A DNA stretch of 64,000 bases from Corticibacter populi (GCF_004217315.1 NZ_SGWR01000001.1:1-64000), one strand, 5' to 3'. Shown: positions 44,201 to 55,831, counted from the stretch's first letter. The notes: generated by a model not told the origin, from the letters alone. Numbers and translations are program-made.

Positions 44201-45385
44201 TCAGCGCGCCTTGCTGGACCGGTGCAGCATCATGGCCATCACCAGCAGCAGCCCGAGCAGCGCTGCAAGGGCACCGGCCAGGAATACGCGGGCATGGCCG
44301 AAGTGATCGGCGATCAGCCCGGCCAGTGGCCCGGTGGCGCCGTAGGCCAGATCCTGGAAGGCTGCGAAACCGCCGATCGCCGTGCCGCGCAGGTGCATCG
44401 GCACGCGGTTGACGGCCTCCAGGCCCATGGCCGGGAATATCAGCGAGCAGCCGATTCCGGTCAGTGCCGCGCCGGCCATTGCCAGGATGGGCGAAGGCGC
44501 CAGCCAAAGCAGTGCCTGGCCCAGCGTCTCCACCGCCAGCGAGGCCAGCGCCACCGGTATGCCGCCCAGGCGGTCGGGCAGCCCGCCGCCAAAGATGCGC
44601 ACGGCCACGAAGCCCAGACCGAAGCAGGTCAGGCCAAAGCCCGCGCCGTCCCAGCCGTTGGCGATGAAATACAGCGGGAAGAATGCACCCAGCGCAGCAA
44701 AACCAACCCCCTGCAGCAAGACCACCGCGCCGGGCTGCCATATCCGGCCCAGCACCTGTTTGAATGGGGGGCGTGTACCTGCATGGGCCGGTGCAGTGGC
44801 GGGAACGGACGCCAGTATCAGAGCACCGGCCAGTGGCAACAGGCAGCTGACCGCCATCAGCCCGGCAAAACCCAGCAATTGCGAAAGCCACAGCCCGAGC
44901 GGGCCGCCAAGCGCGAATGCACCATACATGGCCATGCCGACCAGGGCCATGACGCGGCCTGAGCGGGCCGGTCCCATCATGGCCATGCCCCAGCCAAGAA
45001 TGCCAACCAGCGCCAGGCTTTCGCCGACACCCAGCAGCAGCCGGCCAGCCAGCAGCACGGCGTAGGCCAACTGCGTCGGCATGGCGGGCAACGCCGAGAG
45101 CAGGCATACCAGCGTGGCTGCCAGGTAGATGGCCAGGCCGAGCAGCAACGTGGGCTTGCCGCCGCGTTCATCGGTCAGGCGTCCGGCCCAGGCCCGGGTG
45201 CATATGGTGGAAAGAAAGGCAATGCCTACGGCCAGGCCGGAGGCGATATTGCCCATGTGCAGGCTGCCCGACACTTGCACGGCCACGGCCGGCAGGGCCA
45301 TTGCCACGGTCAGGTAGCTCAGAAACAGGGCTGCCGCCATCCGGATCAGGTGGCGTAATGGCATGTCATCGGCCAGCCGGGTCAT
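44201..45385 (-). CDS. MFS transporter, YfcJ/YhhS-like
   Basis: The 394-residue protein has twelve hydrophobic helices. The loop motif between helices 2 and 3 is RAWAGRLTDERGGKPTLL, and helix 4 has GRLLLGVGESLALVGILGWG, a pattern I associate with the YfcJ/YhhS group of sugar or drug exporters. Substrate is not evident. AAGGAG lies 7 bases before the ATG at 45385. It stands alone between tRNA-Thr and fbp. Confidence 0.88.
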   Translation of the reverse strand: MTRLADDMPLRHLIRMAAALFLSYLTVAMALPAVAVQVSGSLHMGNIASGLAVGIAFLSTICTRAWAGRLTDERGGKPTLLLGLAIYLAATLVCLLSALPAMPTQLAYAVLLAGRLLLGVGESLALVGILGWGMAMMGPARSGRVMALVGMAMYGAFALGGPLGLWLSQLLGFAGLMAVSCLLPLAGALILASVPATAPAHAGTRPPFKQVLGRIWQPGAVVLLQGVGFAALGAFFPLYFIANGWDGAGFGLTCFGLGFVAVRIFGGGLPDRLGGIPVALASLAVETLGQALLWLAPSPILAMAGAALTGIGCSLIFPAMGLEAVNRVPMHLRGTAIGGFAAFQDLAYGATGPLAGLIADHFGHARVFLAGALAALLGLLLVMAMMLHRSSKAR

Positions 45386-45568
45386 GGTTTGCTCCTTGTG
45401 TGCAAAGAGCGGTCCCACGACCGGAACGATGCAGAGCCGCGCAAGCGAAGCACCGCCCACCGGTCGCGAGGACCGCGGGAGATGCGTTGGTTGACGTGAA
45501 CGCTTACGACGCGGCGGCCGGCTTGAAGCCTGCTCGCCGCGAGGGGGCAGTATAGCGGGTGGCGGTGA

Positions 45569-46591
45569 TTACTGCCCAGCCGTTTCGGCCTCGGCGTAAT
45601 ACTGCGCAACGCGATCGACTTCGTTCTTCGAGCCCATGATGACGCTGACGCGTTGATGCAGGGCCGTCGGCTCCACATCGAGGATGCGTTGGTGGCCGTT
45701 GCTGGCGGCGCCGCCGGCCTGTTCGATCAGCCAGCCCATCGGGTTGGCCTCGTAGAGCAGGCGCAGCTTGCCGGGCTTGTTGGGTTCGCGCTTGTCCCAA
45801 GGGTAGAGGAACACGCCGCCGCGGCTGAGGATGCGATGGATGTCGGCCACCATGGAGGCGATCCAGCGCATGTTGAAGTTCTTGCCGCGCGGGCCTTCCT
45901 CGCCGGCCAGGCATTCATCGATGTAGCGGCGGATGCTGGGATCCCAGTGACGCAGGTTGCTCATGTTGATCGAGAACTCCTTGGTGTCCTCGGGGATGCG
46001 CACGTTCTCGTCGGTGAGGACGAAGGAACCTTGCTCGCGGTCGAGCGTGAACATGGCCACGCCATCGCCGACGGTGAGCGCCAGAATGGTCTGCGGCCCG
46101 TAGATGCAATAGCCGGCCGCGACCTGCTTGGCCCCCGGCTGCAGGAAATCCTCGGTGGTCACGCCGGGGTGGTCATGAGGCTTGAGCAGCACGCTGAAGA
46201 TGGTGCCGATGCTGACGTTGACGTCGATGTTGGAGGAGCCGTCGAGCGGATCGAACAGCAACAGGTATTCGCCCTGCGGGTAGCGGTTGGGCACCACGTA
46301 GATGCCTTCCATTTCCTCGCTGGCCATGGCGGCCAGGTGCCCGCCCCATTCATTGGCCTCGATCAGCACCTCGTTGGCGATGATGTCGAGCTTCTTCTGC
46401 ACTTCGCCCTGCACGTTCTCGCTGCCGGCACTGCCGAGTACGCCGCCAAGCGCACCCTTGTTGACTTCGAAGCTGATGCGCTTGCAGGCGCGTGCCACCA
46501 CTTCGAGCAGCAGCCGGAGCTGGCCGGGGATCAGACCGTCGACGCGTTGCTGTTCGACGAGATAGCGGGTGAGGGAGATTTTTTTGGACAT
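45569..46591 (-). CDS. fbp: Fructose-1,6-bisphosphatase class 1
   Basis: The 340-residue enzyme has the metal and substrate sites of class I FBPase: [34 protein letters not shown] and the C-terminal [20 protein letters not shown]. It hydrolyses fructose 1,6-bisphosphate in gluconeogenesis. It starts [16 protein letters not shown]. About 180 bases separate it from the MFS gene and 80 from a small upstream ORF. Confidence 0.97.
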   Translation of the reverse strand: MSKKISLTRYLVEQQRVDGLIPGQLRLLLEVVARACKRISFEVNKGALGGVLGSAGSENVQGEVQKKLDIIANEVLIEANEWGGHLAAMASEEMEGIYVVPNRYPQGEYLLLFDPLDGSSNIDVNVSIGTIFSVLLKPHDHPGVTTEDFLQPGAKQVAAGYCIYGPQTILALTVGDGVAMFTLDREQGSFVLTDENVRIPEDTKEFSINMSNLRHWDPSIRRYIDECLAGEEGPRGKNFNMRWIASMVADIHRILSRGGVFLYPWDKREPNKPGKLRLLYEANPMGWLIEQAGGAASNGHQRILDVEPTALHQRVSVIMGSKNEVDRVAQYYAEAETAGQ

Positions 46592-46672
46592 GGAGTTCAG
46601 GGTTGTCTACAGGAACGGAGGACGCAATCAGTTGCGGGCATTGTGATGGCAGCAACCGGGGATTTCTTGGTG

Positions 46673-46960
46673 TTAGCGTATCGCAGCCGCCTCTTCAGTG
46701 CGGACGGCAGCAGCTGGGGCCGCTGCTGCAACGGGCTCGGCTACTGGCGTCGCAAGTCGTGCTGGAGACTGCGTGCGCGCGTTGCCAGGCGTGGTGGAGT
46801 GTGAACCGCGTGGCCCGTAGGGGCTGACGGCCGTCAAGGCCATCATGGCGATGGCGAACCACCAGCGTGAAAGCGGCTCGCCCCCGGTTATCTGGCTGAG
46901 CAAGCGCGGCCTGAACAGGCAAGCCAGCACCGCGATGAACAGAACGTTAAAGGCAATCAT
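46673..46960 (-). CDS. Small hypothetical membrane protein
   Basis: A 95-residue frame between pepN and fbp starts MIAFNVLFIAVLACLFRPRL and has a second hydrophobic stretch (WWFAIAMMALTAVSP), followed by an Ala/Pro/Thr-rich tail. Same strand and spacing as its neighbours make it a plausible gene in a pepN-x-fbp unit. I recognise no family, and the Shine-Dalgarno is weak. Confidence 0.45.
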   Translation of the reverse strand: MIAFNVLFIAVLACLFRPRLLSQITGGEPLSRWWFAIAMMALTAVSPYGPRGSHSTTPGNARTQSPARLATPVAEPVAAAAPAAAVRTEEAAAIR

Positions 46961-47004
46961 GTGAGTTGCTTAGACCGACGTATGCCGGGCGGCATAGGGC
47001 ATGG

Positions 47005-49731
47005 CTATACCAGTGCCTTTTCAATGATCTCCCTCACATCCTTGCTGAGCTTGTCCTGCGCGGCAACGCGGCGCAGGGCGGCTTCGGCATGGTGGCGGAA
47101 GGGCTCGTCGAGCTTGCGCCAGGCATCGAGCGCGCGCGCCAGGCGGGCGGCGACCTGGGCGTTGATGGCGTTCAGGGCGATCACCTGATCGGCCCAGAAC
47201 TGGTAGCCGGCGCCGTCTTCGCGGTGGAAGGCGGCGGGGTTGGCGTTGGTGAAGGCAAAGATCAGGCTGCGGGCGCGGTTGGGATTCTTGAGGTTGAAGT
47301 CGGCGTGCTGCATCAACTGCTGCACTTTGTGCAGGCCTCTGCCGCCTGCGTCGGGTGCCGAGGCCTGCAACTGGAACCATTTATCCAGTACCAGCGCTTC
47401 GTTCTTGAACAGCTGATGGAAGCGGGTCAACGCCGGCTCGGCCAGCGGGTGGCCGGCGTGCACCAGGGCGGTCAGCGCGTTGAGGCGGTCGGTCATGTTG
47501 CCGGCGTCCTTGAAGCGCTGGTAGGCCTTGCCGGGCCAGACCGCGTCGCCGGTCTCGGCGGCCAGCAGGCACAGCATGAACAAGGCCTTGGCGGCGAGCG
47601 CGCGCCGGCCGGCCGACTGGGCGTCGGGACGGTAGGCGCCGGTGTCCTGGTGCGCCTCCCACACGGCCTGCCATTCGGGCGCCAGCGCGCGGGCCAATTG
47701 GCGCTGCGCGGCCTGGCGCACCTGGTGGATGCGCTGCGGGTCGACCACGTCGAGCTGTTCGGCGAGGTAAGCCTCGCTCGGCAGCGTCAGCATCAGGTCC
47801 TGGAAGGCGGCATCGAGCTGCGGATCGCGCAGCACCTGGCGCAGCGCGTCGATGAAGCGTTCGGGCAGCACGGTCGGCGTCGGCGCGGCCTCAGCGCTGG
47901 CATCACCGGCGCCGATGGCCGCCAGCAGCAGGCGCTGGGCCCATTGCTGGCCGGCTTCCCAGCGGTTGAACGGGTCACTGTCATGTTCGAGCAGCACTTC
48001 CAGGGCTTCGTCGCCGAGATTCTGGTGCAGCACCACCGGGGCGCTGAAGCCGCGCAGGATGGAGGGAATCGGGGCCTCCGGAACGTTTGCAAAAGTGAAG
48101 GCCTGCAGGCTGTCGTGCAGCACCAGCGTGTGCTCGGATGCGGCGGGCTCGATGCCTTCGGCGCTTTGCAACTGCAGCTGCAGCGGCTGGCCACTGGCTG
48201 AGAACAGCGCCACGCGAAGCGGAATGACGGCCGGCTGCTTGTCGGGCTGGCCGGGCGTGGGCTTGATCTTCTGGGTGAAGGTCAGCGTGTAGGTCTGGGC
48301 GGCGGCATCGTGCTGGCCCACGGCATAGACATGGGGCGTGCCGGCCTGGCTGTACCAGCGCTTGAATTGCGGCAGCAGGCGTGCCAGTTCGCTCTCGGGA
48401 TTGGCATCGGCAATGGCCTGGGCGAAGTCGTCGCAGGTGACGGCCTGGCCATCGTGGCGTTCGAAGTACAGGCTGACGCCTTTGCGAAAGCCCGCCTCGC
48501 CCACCAGCGTGTGCATCATGCGCACCACTTCCGCACCCTTTTCGTAGATGGTGACGGTATAGAAGTTGTTGATTTCCTGGTAGCTGTCGGGGCGCACCGG
48601 GTGGGCCATCGGGCCGGCATCCTCGGCGAACTGCACGGTGCGCAGGAGGCGCACGTCCTCGATGCGCTTGACGGCGCGGGCGCTGTCGCTGCCGGCCATG
48701 TCCATCGAGAACTCCTGGTCGCGGAATACCGTCAGGCCTTCCTTGAGCGAGAGCTGGAACCAGTCGCGGCAGGTGATGCGGTTGCCGGTCCAGTTGTGGA
48801 AGTACTCGTGTCCGACCACGCTCTCGACGTTGGAGAAGTCGGTGTCGGTGGCTGTGGCCTGGTTGGCCAGCACGTACTTGGTGTTGAAGATGTTCAGGCC
48901 CTTGTTTTCCATCGCGCCCATATTGAAGTCGCTGGTGGCGACGATCATGAAGCGCTCCAGGTCTAGGTGCAGGCCAAAGCGCGTCTCGTCCCAGGCGATG
49001 GAGGCGATCAGCGATTGCATGGCATGCTCGGTCTTCTCCAGGTCGCCGGGCCGCACATAGACCTGCAGCAGGTGCTCGCAGCCGTTGCGCGCCTTGATGT
49101 GCTGCTCGCGCGCGACGAGCTGGCCGGCCACCAGCGCGAACAGGTAGCTGGGCTTGCGGAACGGGTCATGCCACTTGGCATAGTGGCGTCCACCTTCGAG
49201 CTCGCCCTGTTCAACCAGGTTGCCGTTGGAGAGCAGCACCGGGTAGGCGGCCTTGTCGGCGCGCAGCGTGACGGTATAGACGCTCATCACGTCCGGACGG
49301 TCGAGGAAGTAGGTGATGCGGCGAAAGCCCTCGGCCTCGCACTGCGTGAAGAAGGTCCCCTGGCTGACGAACAGGCCCGAGAGCAGGGTGTTCTTGTCGG
49401 GCTGGCAGGTGGTGAATATCTCCAGGTCGAAGCCGGCCTCGTCGTCGGGCAGGTTCGAGAGCACCAGCAGGCCGTCCTCGAGTTTGAAGCTCGCGCCCTG
49501 GCCGTTGACCAGCACGCGCGCCAGATTCAGTGCCTCGCCATGCAGGCGCAGCGGCTGTTCGGGCGCGGCCGGGTTGCGGCGCACGCGCATCTTGTTGAGT
49601 ACACGGGTTTTGGCGGGCTCGAGGTCGAAGCAGAGATCGACGGTATCGATCCAGAACGCGGGGGGCAGGTAGTCCTGCCGGCGCACCACGCTGGGCTCGA
49701 CGGCGGCTGCAATCAATGTGTTGTCGGTCAT
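47005..49731 (-). CDS. pepN: Aminopeptidase N
   Basis: The 908-residue M1 metallopeptidase removes N-terminal residues from peptides in the cytoplasm. It has the exopeptidase motif GAMEN (MGAMENKGLNIF), the zinc site VGHEYFHNWTGNRIT and a downstream SLKEGLTVFRDQEFS Glu ligand, plus the long C-terminal helical domain of PepN. The start is the ATG at 49731 (MTDNTLIAAAVEPS); a TTG three codons earlier is unlikely. Confidence 0.97.
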   Translation of the reverse strand: MTDNTLIAAAVEPSVVRRQDYLPPAFWIDTVDLCFDLEPAKTRVLNKMRVRRNPAAPEQPLRLHGEALNLARVLVNGQGASFKLEDGLLVLSNLPDDEAGFDLEIFTTCQPDKNTLLSGLFVSQGTFFTQCEAEGFRRITYFLDRPDVMSVYTVTLRADKAAYPVLLSNGNLVEQGELEGGRHYAKWHDPFRKPSYLFALVAGQLVAREQHIKARNGCEHLLQVYVRPGDLEKTEHAMQSLIASIAWDETRFGLHLDLERFMIVATSDFNMGAMENKGLNIFNTKYVLANQATATDTDFSNVESVVGHEYFHNWTGNRITCRDWFQLSLKEGLTVFRDQEFSMDMAGSDSARAVKRIEDVRLLRTVQFAEDAGPMAHPVRPDSYQEINNFYTVTIYEKGAEVVRMMHTLVGEAGFRKGVSLYFERHDGQAVTCDDFAQAIADANPESELARLLPQFKRWYSQAGTPHVYAVGQHDAAAQTYTLTFTQKIKPTPGQPDKQPAVIPLRVALFSASGQPLQLQLQSAEGIEPAASEHTLVLHDSLQAFTFANVPEAPIPSILRGFSAPVVLHQNLGDEALEVLLEHDSDPFNRWEAGQQWAQRLLLAAIGAGDASAEAAPTPTVLPERFIDALRQVLRDPQLDAAFQDLMLTLPSEAYLAEQLDVVDPQRIHQVRQAAQRQLARALAPEWQAVWEAHQDTGAYRPDAQSAGRRALAAKALFMLCLLAAETGDAVWPGKAYQRFKDAGNMTDRLNALTALVHAGHPLAEPALTRFHQLFKNEALVLDKWFQLQASAPDAGGRGLHKVQQLMQHADFNLKNPNRARSLIFAFTNANPAAFHREDGAGYQFWADQVIALNAINAQVAARLARALDAWRKLDEPFRHHAEAALRRVAAQDKLSKDVREIIEKALV

Positions 49732-50008
49732 GGTGTTCAATGCTCATGCGGCAGCGCCTGGCGGCGACTGCGCTGAAGAAGGCCGCTTGGCGCACAAGGC
49801 GCGACACGGAAGATGGATACGTGTGGATGGACGGATGGATGTCAACGGGCCTGGGCCCACGGGCTCCATTATCGCCAATGTGCCAGGCGGAGCCGGCCCG
49901 GCGAGAATTTGTCACACCGCAGCGCGCGCCTGCCGGGGCAACCCGACGGGCAAGAGACCAAAAGCGCGCCGGGCGGCGTTGACCACTCATTTTCGACCTC
50001 CACCGCGA

Positions 50009-50038
50009 CCCGCGAAAAGACCGTGAGCAGGTTCTCAG
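50009..50038 (-). repeat. Stop-codon repeat, copy 2
   Basis: The 30-bp repeat (CCCGCGAAAAGACCGTGAGC then AGGTTCTCAG) again supplies a stop codon, the TGA of the Trp-rich protein gene. Orientation relative to the gene is the same as for copy 1 at copD. Confidence 0.6.
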
Positions 50039-50277
50039 CGGCGGTGCTTGGGGCCCAGGCCGAGCCGCTCTTTCTCGCGGGCGATGCGGGAGGCCTTGCG
50101 GGCATCTTCCTTTTCCATCACCTTGCGCTTGGTGTAACCGGAATAGTCCGCCCAGCTCCACCACGCCGCCGTCAGGCCGAAGGGGATCGCAAACCACCAC
50201 CACGGCCAGTCGGCCACCGGACCGACGGCGAAGAACTTCAGGGCAAGCAGCAGGATGGAGAGGCCAAGCAGATACAT
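50035..50277 (-). CDS. Small Trp-rich membrane protein
   Basis: The 80-residue protein starts MYLLGLSILLLALKFFAVGP, has two hydrophobic stretches with the cluster DWPWWWFAIPFGLTAAWWSW, and ends in a basic tail (KRKVMEKEDARKASRIAREK). It matches what I recall of the small Trp-rich protein family (TIGR04438) of Burkholderiales. Function is unknown; the charged tail suggests an inner-membrane protein with a cytoplasmic C-terminus. It is divergent from the cytochrome c gene. Confidence 0.85.
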   Translation of the reverse strand: MYLLGLSILLLALKFFAVGPVADWPWWWFAIPFGLTAAWWSWADYSGYTKRKVMEKEDARKASRIAREKERLGLGPKHRR

Positions 50278-50391
50278 GGTGATCGGTGGTCTGGTGGGAG
50301 GGCTGGCGAAGGCCGGAGGCCTTGCTGCCAGATGGTGCCGGATAATGGCGACAATGATACCCGTGCCCCGCGACCAGAAGGAATCCATGCC

Positions 50392-50715
50392 ATGCGCGCC
50401 ACCATTCGCCACGCCGCTTTGCTCGGCGGCCTGATCGGGCTTGCGGCCCCCGCGCCGGCCCAGCAGGCCGATGCCGCCGCGCTGGCCAAGAGCAAGAACT
50501 GCCTGGCCTGCCATGCCACGCACCGCAATGTGGTCGGGCCGTCATTCAAGGTGGTGTCCGAGAAGTATGCCGGCAAGAGCGATGCCGTGCCGCAGATCGC
50601 CGCGCGCATTGCCGCGGGCAGCTCAGGCATCTGGGGGCCGGTGCCGATGCCGGCCAACCGCGTCAGCGCCGACGAGGCGCGGCAACTGGCCGAGTGGATT
50701 CTGACGATCAAGTAG
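50392..50715 (+). CDS. Small periplasmic c-type cytochrome (class I)
   Basis: The 107-residue protein has a signal peptide ending at APAPAQ, a heme motif CLACH (residues about 37-41) in KSKNCLACHATHRNVVGPS, and a distal Met in WGPVPMPANR. This is the cytochrome c551/c552 pattern; such proteins carry electrons to periplasmic reductases or oxidases. AAGGA lies about 10 bases before the ATG. It converges with murA across a bidirectional terminator. Confidence 0.93.
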   Translation: MRATIRHAALLGGLIGLAAPAPAQQADAAALAKSKNCLACHATHRNVVGPSFKVVSEKYAGKSDAVPQIAARIAAGSSGIWGPVPMPANRVSADEARQLAEWILTIK

Positions 50716-50744
50716 CGCAGTCGGCCAAAGGGCGCGCCAGGCAG

Positions 50745-50780
50745 AAAGAAAAGCGCATGCTCTCCGGCATGCGCTTTCTG
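50745..50780. terminator. Bidirectional terminator between the cytochrome c gene and murA
   Basis: AAAGCGCATG (50750-50759) pairs perfectly with CATGCGCTTT (50768-50777). The minus strand reads on into TTTTCTTTCT, and the plus strand ends with TTTCTGATT, so the hairpin can serve both convergent genes. Confidence 0.85.
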
Positions 50781-50788
50781 ATTGGCCT

Positions 50789-50802
50789 CTGAGCAGGTTC
50801 GT

Positions 50803-50806
<4 letters not shown>
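50789..50806 (-). repeat. Stop-codon repeat, copy 4 (partial)
   Basis: CTGAGCAGGTTCGTTCAG contains TGAGCAGGTTC followed by an insertion before TTCAG, and includes the TGA stop of murA at 50803-50805. It is a diverged version of the repeats at 895, 28402 and 50009. Confidence 0.35.
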
Positions 50807-52098
<1,292 letters not shown>

Positions 52099-52151
52099 GG
52101 TGTCGGACACGGTGTTGGAGGGGACGATGGCAGCGGCGGTGCGGGCCGGGC

Positions 52152-52388
52152 TCAGCGGGCCTGCCACTCGGCGGGCGTGAGGGTCTTCATCGAGAGGGCA
52201 TGCACTTCATCGGTGTGCATGCGGCTGCCCAGCGTGGCGTAGACCTTCTGGTGGCGCTGGATCGGGCGCAGCCCCTCGAACTCGCTGGAGACGATGGTGG
52301 CAAACCAGTGGCGGCCGTCGCCCTGCAATTCGATGTGCTGGCAGGCAAGGCCCTGGGTGATGAGGGTCTGAAGTTCTTCTGCGGTCAT
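52152..52388 (-). CDS. ibaG: BolA/IbaG family protein
   Basis: The 78-residue protein starts [20 protein letters not shown] and has the BolA core [28 protein letters not shown] and a final [13 protein letters not shown]. BolA-type proteins bind monothiol glutaredoxins and iron-sulfur clusters; in E. coli the IbaG gene also precedes murA. The conserved invariant His lies in QRHQKVY. Confidence 0.94.
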   Translation of the reverse strand: MTAEELQTLITQGLACQHIELQGDGRHWFATIVSSEFEGLRPIQRHQKVYATLGSRMHTDEVHALSMKTLTPAEWQAR

Positions 52389-52536
52389 GGGGTGGTCGGG
52401 AGTGGGGCGGGCAGGAGGCGGCTGTGTGCGTCTTGCGCACCGCCATGCCGGCTCGAACAGGCTGAAACAGGCTCGGACAGGAAAGATGGCAGATTGTCCA
52501 TCCAAAGTGTGAAGTCAGTGAGAAGTGGCGCTACGC

Positions 52537-53346
52537 TCAGCTGCGAATCTTGTAACCCTTCTTCAGCAGCGTGAGGGCCAGCCAGCCGGTTGCCAGCCAG
52601 GCGCCGGCAGTGATTGCCAGGCTGAGCCAGGGCGAAAAATCGCTCTGGCCCAGCAGGCCGTAGCGGAAGCCGTCGATCATGTAGAAGAACGGATTGAGAT
52701 GGCTGATGCCCTGCCACAGGGCCGGCAGCGAATGGATCGAATAGAACACGCCGGAGAGAAAGGTCATCGGCATGATCAGGAAGTTCTGGAAGGCGGCGAG
52801 CTGGTCGAACTTGTCGGCCCAGAGCCCGGCGATCACGCCCAGCGTGCCCAGCAGCCCGGCGCCGATGACGGCGAACAGCAGTGCCCAGAGCGGGTGCTCG
52901 ATGCGCGGCGTGGTAAAGAGCAGCGTCACCAGCAGCACGCCCAGGCCCACCACCAGACCGCGCACGATGGACGAGCCCACGTAGGCGAAGTACCAGGCCC
53001 GGTGCGACAGCGGCGTCAGCAGCAGGAAGACCAGGTTGCCGGTGATCTTGCTCTGGATCAGGCTTGACGAGCTGTTGGCGAAGGCGTTTTGCAGCACGCT
53101 CATCATCACCAGCCCCGGCACCAGGAACTGCGTGTAGCTGAGGTCGCCATAGACCACCACACGGTCTTCGAGGACATGGCCGAAGATCATCAGGTACAGC
53201 AGGGCCGTGAGCACCGGGGCGGCGATGGTCTGGAAGGCCACGCGCCAGAAGCGCTTGATCTCCTTGATGAAGAGCATTTGCCAGCCGCTGGACGGGCTGG
53301 CGGCGGGGCTTTGCAGGGGGCTGGTTTTTATGGGGTTCGTGCTCAT
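52537..53346 (-). CDS. yadH: ABC-2 type transporter permease, YadH-like
   Basis: The 269-residue inner-membrane protein has six helices and the ABC-2 family patterns FIKEIKRFWRVAFQTIAAPV, FLVPGLVMMSVLQNAFANSS and LIMPMTFLSGVFYSIHSLPA. It pairs with the ATPase upstream (start overlaps its stop by four bases, ATGA) to form an exporter of unknown substrate. A 148-base gap separates it from the bolA-type gene. Confidence 0.93.
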   Translation of the reverse strand: MSTNPIKTSPLQSPAASPSSGWQMLFIKEIKRFWRVAFQTIAAPVLTALLYLMIFGHVLEDRVVVYGDLSYTQFLVPGLVMMSVLQNAFANSSSSLIQSKITGNLVFLLLTPLSHRAWYFAYVGSSIVRGLVVGLGVLLVTLLFTTPRIEHPLWALLFAVIGAGLLGTLGVIAGLWADKFDQLAAFQNFLIMPMTFLSGVFYSIHSLPALWQGISHLNPFFYMIDGFRYGLLGQSDFSPWLSLAITAGAWLATGWLALTLLKKGYKIRS

Positions 53347-54272
53347 ACGGCGAAGGGAAGGCTTTCCTGCTGGCCCATGATGTTGACGAATACGTCCTCC
53401 AGGTCGGCGCGGCGGATCTCCATGTCGCTGATCACCACGGCTGCTTCGCGCAGCGCGGCCAGCAGGCGCTCGACCTCGGCGGCGTCGCGTGCTGGTATCT
53501 GCACCACCCGGCCGGTCACGCGCGCCAGCGCTGCCAGCGCATCGGGCAGGCGCTGATCGGTCTTGAACTGCAACACGTTGTGGCTGGCGCTGGCGAGCAG
53601 CCGGGTGGTGTCGTCCAGCGCCACCAGGCTGCCGCGCTTGAGCATGGCGATGCGGTGGCACAGCGCCTCGGCTTCCTCCAGGTAATGCGTGGTCAGCAGC
53701 ACCGTGTGGCCCTCGCGGTTGAGACGGTCGATGAAGTGCCACAGGGTCTGGCGCAGCTCCACGTCGACACCGGCGGTGGGCTCGTCGAGCACGATGATGG
53801 GCGGCTTGTGCACCAGTGCCTGGGCCACCAGCACGCGGCGCTTCATGCCGCCCGAGAGCTGGCGCATGTTGGCATCGGCCTTGTCGGCCAGGCCCAGCTG
53901 GTGCAGCAGTTCATCGATCCACGCATCGTTGTGGCGCAGGCCGAAATAGCCCGACTGGAACTGCAGCGTCTCGCGCACCGAGAAGAACGGGTCGAAGGCC
54001 AGCTCCTGCGGCACGATGCCCAGCCGCTGGCGGGCCTGCGCGTAGTCCTTCTGCACGTCGAAGCCCTGCACCAGCACCTTGCCGCCCGTGGGCCTGGCCA
54101 GGCCCGCGAGAATGGCGATCAGCGAGGTCTTGCCCGCGCCGTTGGGACCCAGCAGGCCGAGGAATTCTCCTTCGCGGATGTCTAGGCTGACGTCGAACAG
54201 CGCCTGGAAGCTGCCGCCTGGCGTCGGGTAGGTCTTGCTGACGGACTGGAAGGAGACAGCGGCTTGGGGCAT
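53343..54272 (-). CDS. yadG: ABC transporter ATP-binding protein, YadG-like
   Basis: The 309-residue ATPase has Walker A GPNGAGKTS, signature LSGGM, Walker B IIVLDEPTAGVD and switch TTHYLEEAEALC, all of the drug/polysaccharide exporter type. The start at 54272 (MPQAAVSFQSVSKTYPTPGG) begins the domain; the long upstream frame is noise. It forms an exporter with YadH. The order yadG-yadH-bolA-murA is common near mla and his genes in related bacteria. Confidence 0.93.
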   Translation of the reverse strand: MPQAAVSFQSVSKTYPTPGGSFQALFDVSLDIREGEFLGLLGPNGAGKTSLIAILAGLARPTGGKVLVQGFDVQKDYAQARQRLGIVPQELAFDPFFSVRETLQFQSGYFGLRHNDAWIDELLHQLGLADKADANMRQLSGGMKRRVLVAQALVHKPPIIVLDEPTAGVDVELRQTLWHFIDRLNREGHTVLLTTHYLEEAEALCHRIAMLKRGSLVALDDTTRLLASASHNVLQFKTDQRLPDALAALARVTGRVVQIPARDAAEVERLLAALREAAVVISDMEIRRADLEDVFVNIMGQQESLPFAV

Positions 54273-54702
54273 GGTGATGGGGCAAGGGGTGCGACGGCGC
54301 CGCCGCGATGCATAAGGGCCCGCCGTGCGAGACGGCGATGGCGATGCGAGGCCGCACGGCCCTGGAGGCATGGCAGCGCGAGGGCGAAGGCCCGCATTGT
54401 AGGGCGGGGCGCCCAAGCATGCATGGCGCGACATGCGGCACCAGCGCGGCACCAGTGCGGCATGTGGCCGCGTGCATGCCGGCCGAGCCCCGATACAATG
54501 CCCTCCATTGCGGTGCAGGGGCATCGGCGCGCGAAATGGCGCGGAACTTCCGCAGACCGATGCGGCAAAGGCCCCGACCTGCAGTTGTTGTTTCCCCTCG
54601 TTCGAAGCGCACATCTGATGTGCCGTTTGCCCTGGCCTGCAGAGCCCACGGGTGAAAGGCATCGTCAAGAATACTGATCATTGGCCCATTCCTGAGATAC
54701 CC

Positions 54703-55770
54703 ATGAAAATTGCCATTCTTCCCGGTGACGGCATCGGCACCGAAATCATTGCCGAGGCGGTCAAAGTCCTCAAGGCGCTGGATCTGACGTTCGAGATGGA
54801 GACTGCGCCGGTGGGCGGTGCGGCCTATGCCGCGCACGGCCATCCGCTGCCCGAGGCCACGCTGGAGCTGGCCAAGGCCGCCGATGCCGTGCTGTTCGGC
54901 GCCGTGGGCGATTTCCAGTACGACAAGCTCGAGCGCGCGCTGCGCCCGGAGCAGGCCATCCTCGGCCTGCGCAAGGAACTGGGCCTGTTCGCCAATTTCC
55001 GCCCGGCGATCTGCTACGAGGAGCTCACGCATGCTTCCAGCCTCAAGCCCGAGCTGGTGGCGGGGCTGGACATCCTGATCATCCGCGAACTCACTGGCGA
55101 CATTTATTTCGGCCAGCCGCGCGGTCGCCGCACTGCGGTCGATGGACATTTCCCCGGTGCCGAGGAAGCCTTCGATACGATGCGTTATTCCCGCCCGGAG
55201 ATCGAGCGCATTGCTCACGTGGCCTTCCAGGCTGCCCGCAAACGCGGCAGGAAGGTGCTTTCGGTGGACAAGGCCAACGTGCTGGAGACCTTCCAGTTCT
55301 GGCGCGACGTGGTCACCGAGGTGCACCAGGCCTATCCGGACGTGCAGCTCGAGCACATGTACGTGGACAATGCCGCGATGCAGCTCGTCAAGGCACCCAA
55401 GAACATCGACGTGCTGGTGACTGGCAACATGTTCGGCGACATCCTCAGTGACGAGGCGGCGATGCTGACGGGCTCGATCGGCATGCTGCCCTCGGCCAGC
55501 CTGAACGAGAAGAACCAGGGTCTCTACGAGCCCAGCCACGGCAGCGCGCCGGACATCGCCGGCAAGGGCATTGCCAATCCGCTGGCGACGATACTCTCGG
55601 CGGCGATGATGCTGCGCTACTCGCTGGGCCAGCCCGAGGCGGCCGACCGGATCGAGCGTGCCGTCAAGAAGGTGCTTGCCAGCGGCCTGCGTACCGTCGA
55701 CATCTACAGCGAAGGCACGAAGAAGGTTGGCACGGTGGAGATGGGCGACGCCGTCGTGGCGGCGTTGTGA
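54703..55770 (+). CDS. leuB: 3-isopropylmalate dehydrogenase
   Basis: The 355-residue enzyme oxidises and decarboxylates 3-isopropylmalate in leucine synthesis. It has the family blocks [34 protein letters not shown], the [14 protein letters not shown] substrate loop, [19 protein letters not shown] and the NAD-binding [18 protein letters not shown]. leuC and leuD are not in the window, so it is a solitary copy here. It begins about 430 bases after the start of the divergent yadG gene; that gap (54273-54702) shows no gene. Confidence 0.96.
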   Translation: MKIAILPGDGIGTEIIAEAVKVLKALDLTFEMETAPVGGAAYAAHGHPLPEATLELAKAADAVLFGAVGDFQYDKLERALRPEQAILGLRKELGLFANFRPAICYEELTHASSLKPELVAGLDILIIRELTGDIYFGQPRGRRTAVDGHFPGAEEAFDTMRYSRPEIERIAHVAFQAARKRGRKVLSVDKANVLETFQFWRDVVTEVHQAYPDVQLEHMYVDNAAMQLVKAPKNIDVLVTGNMFGDILSDEAAMLTGSIGMLPSASLNEKNQGLYEPSHGSAPDIAGKGIANPLATILSAAMMLRYSLGQPEAADRIERAVKKVLASGLRTVDIYSEGTKKVGTVEMGDAVVAAL

Positions 55771-55831
55771 ACATTGTGAGCGTTGTGACCGTGCTGCGGC
55801 AGTTTCCCCCCCACCAGCGACACCTTGTACC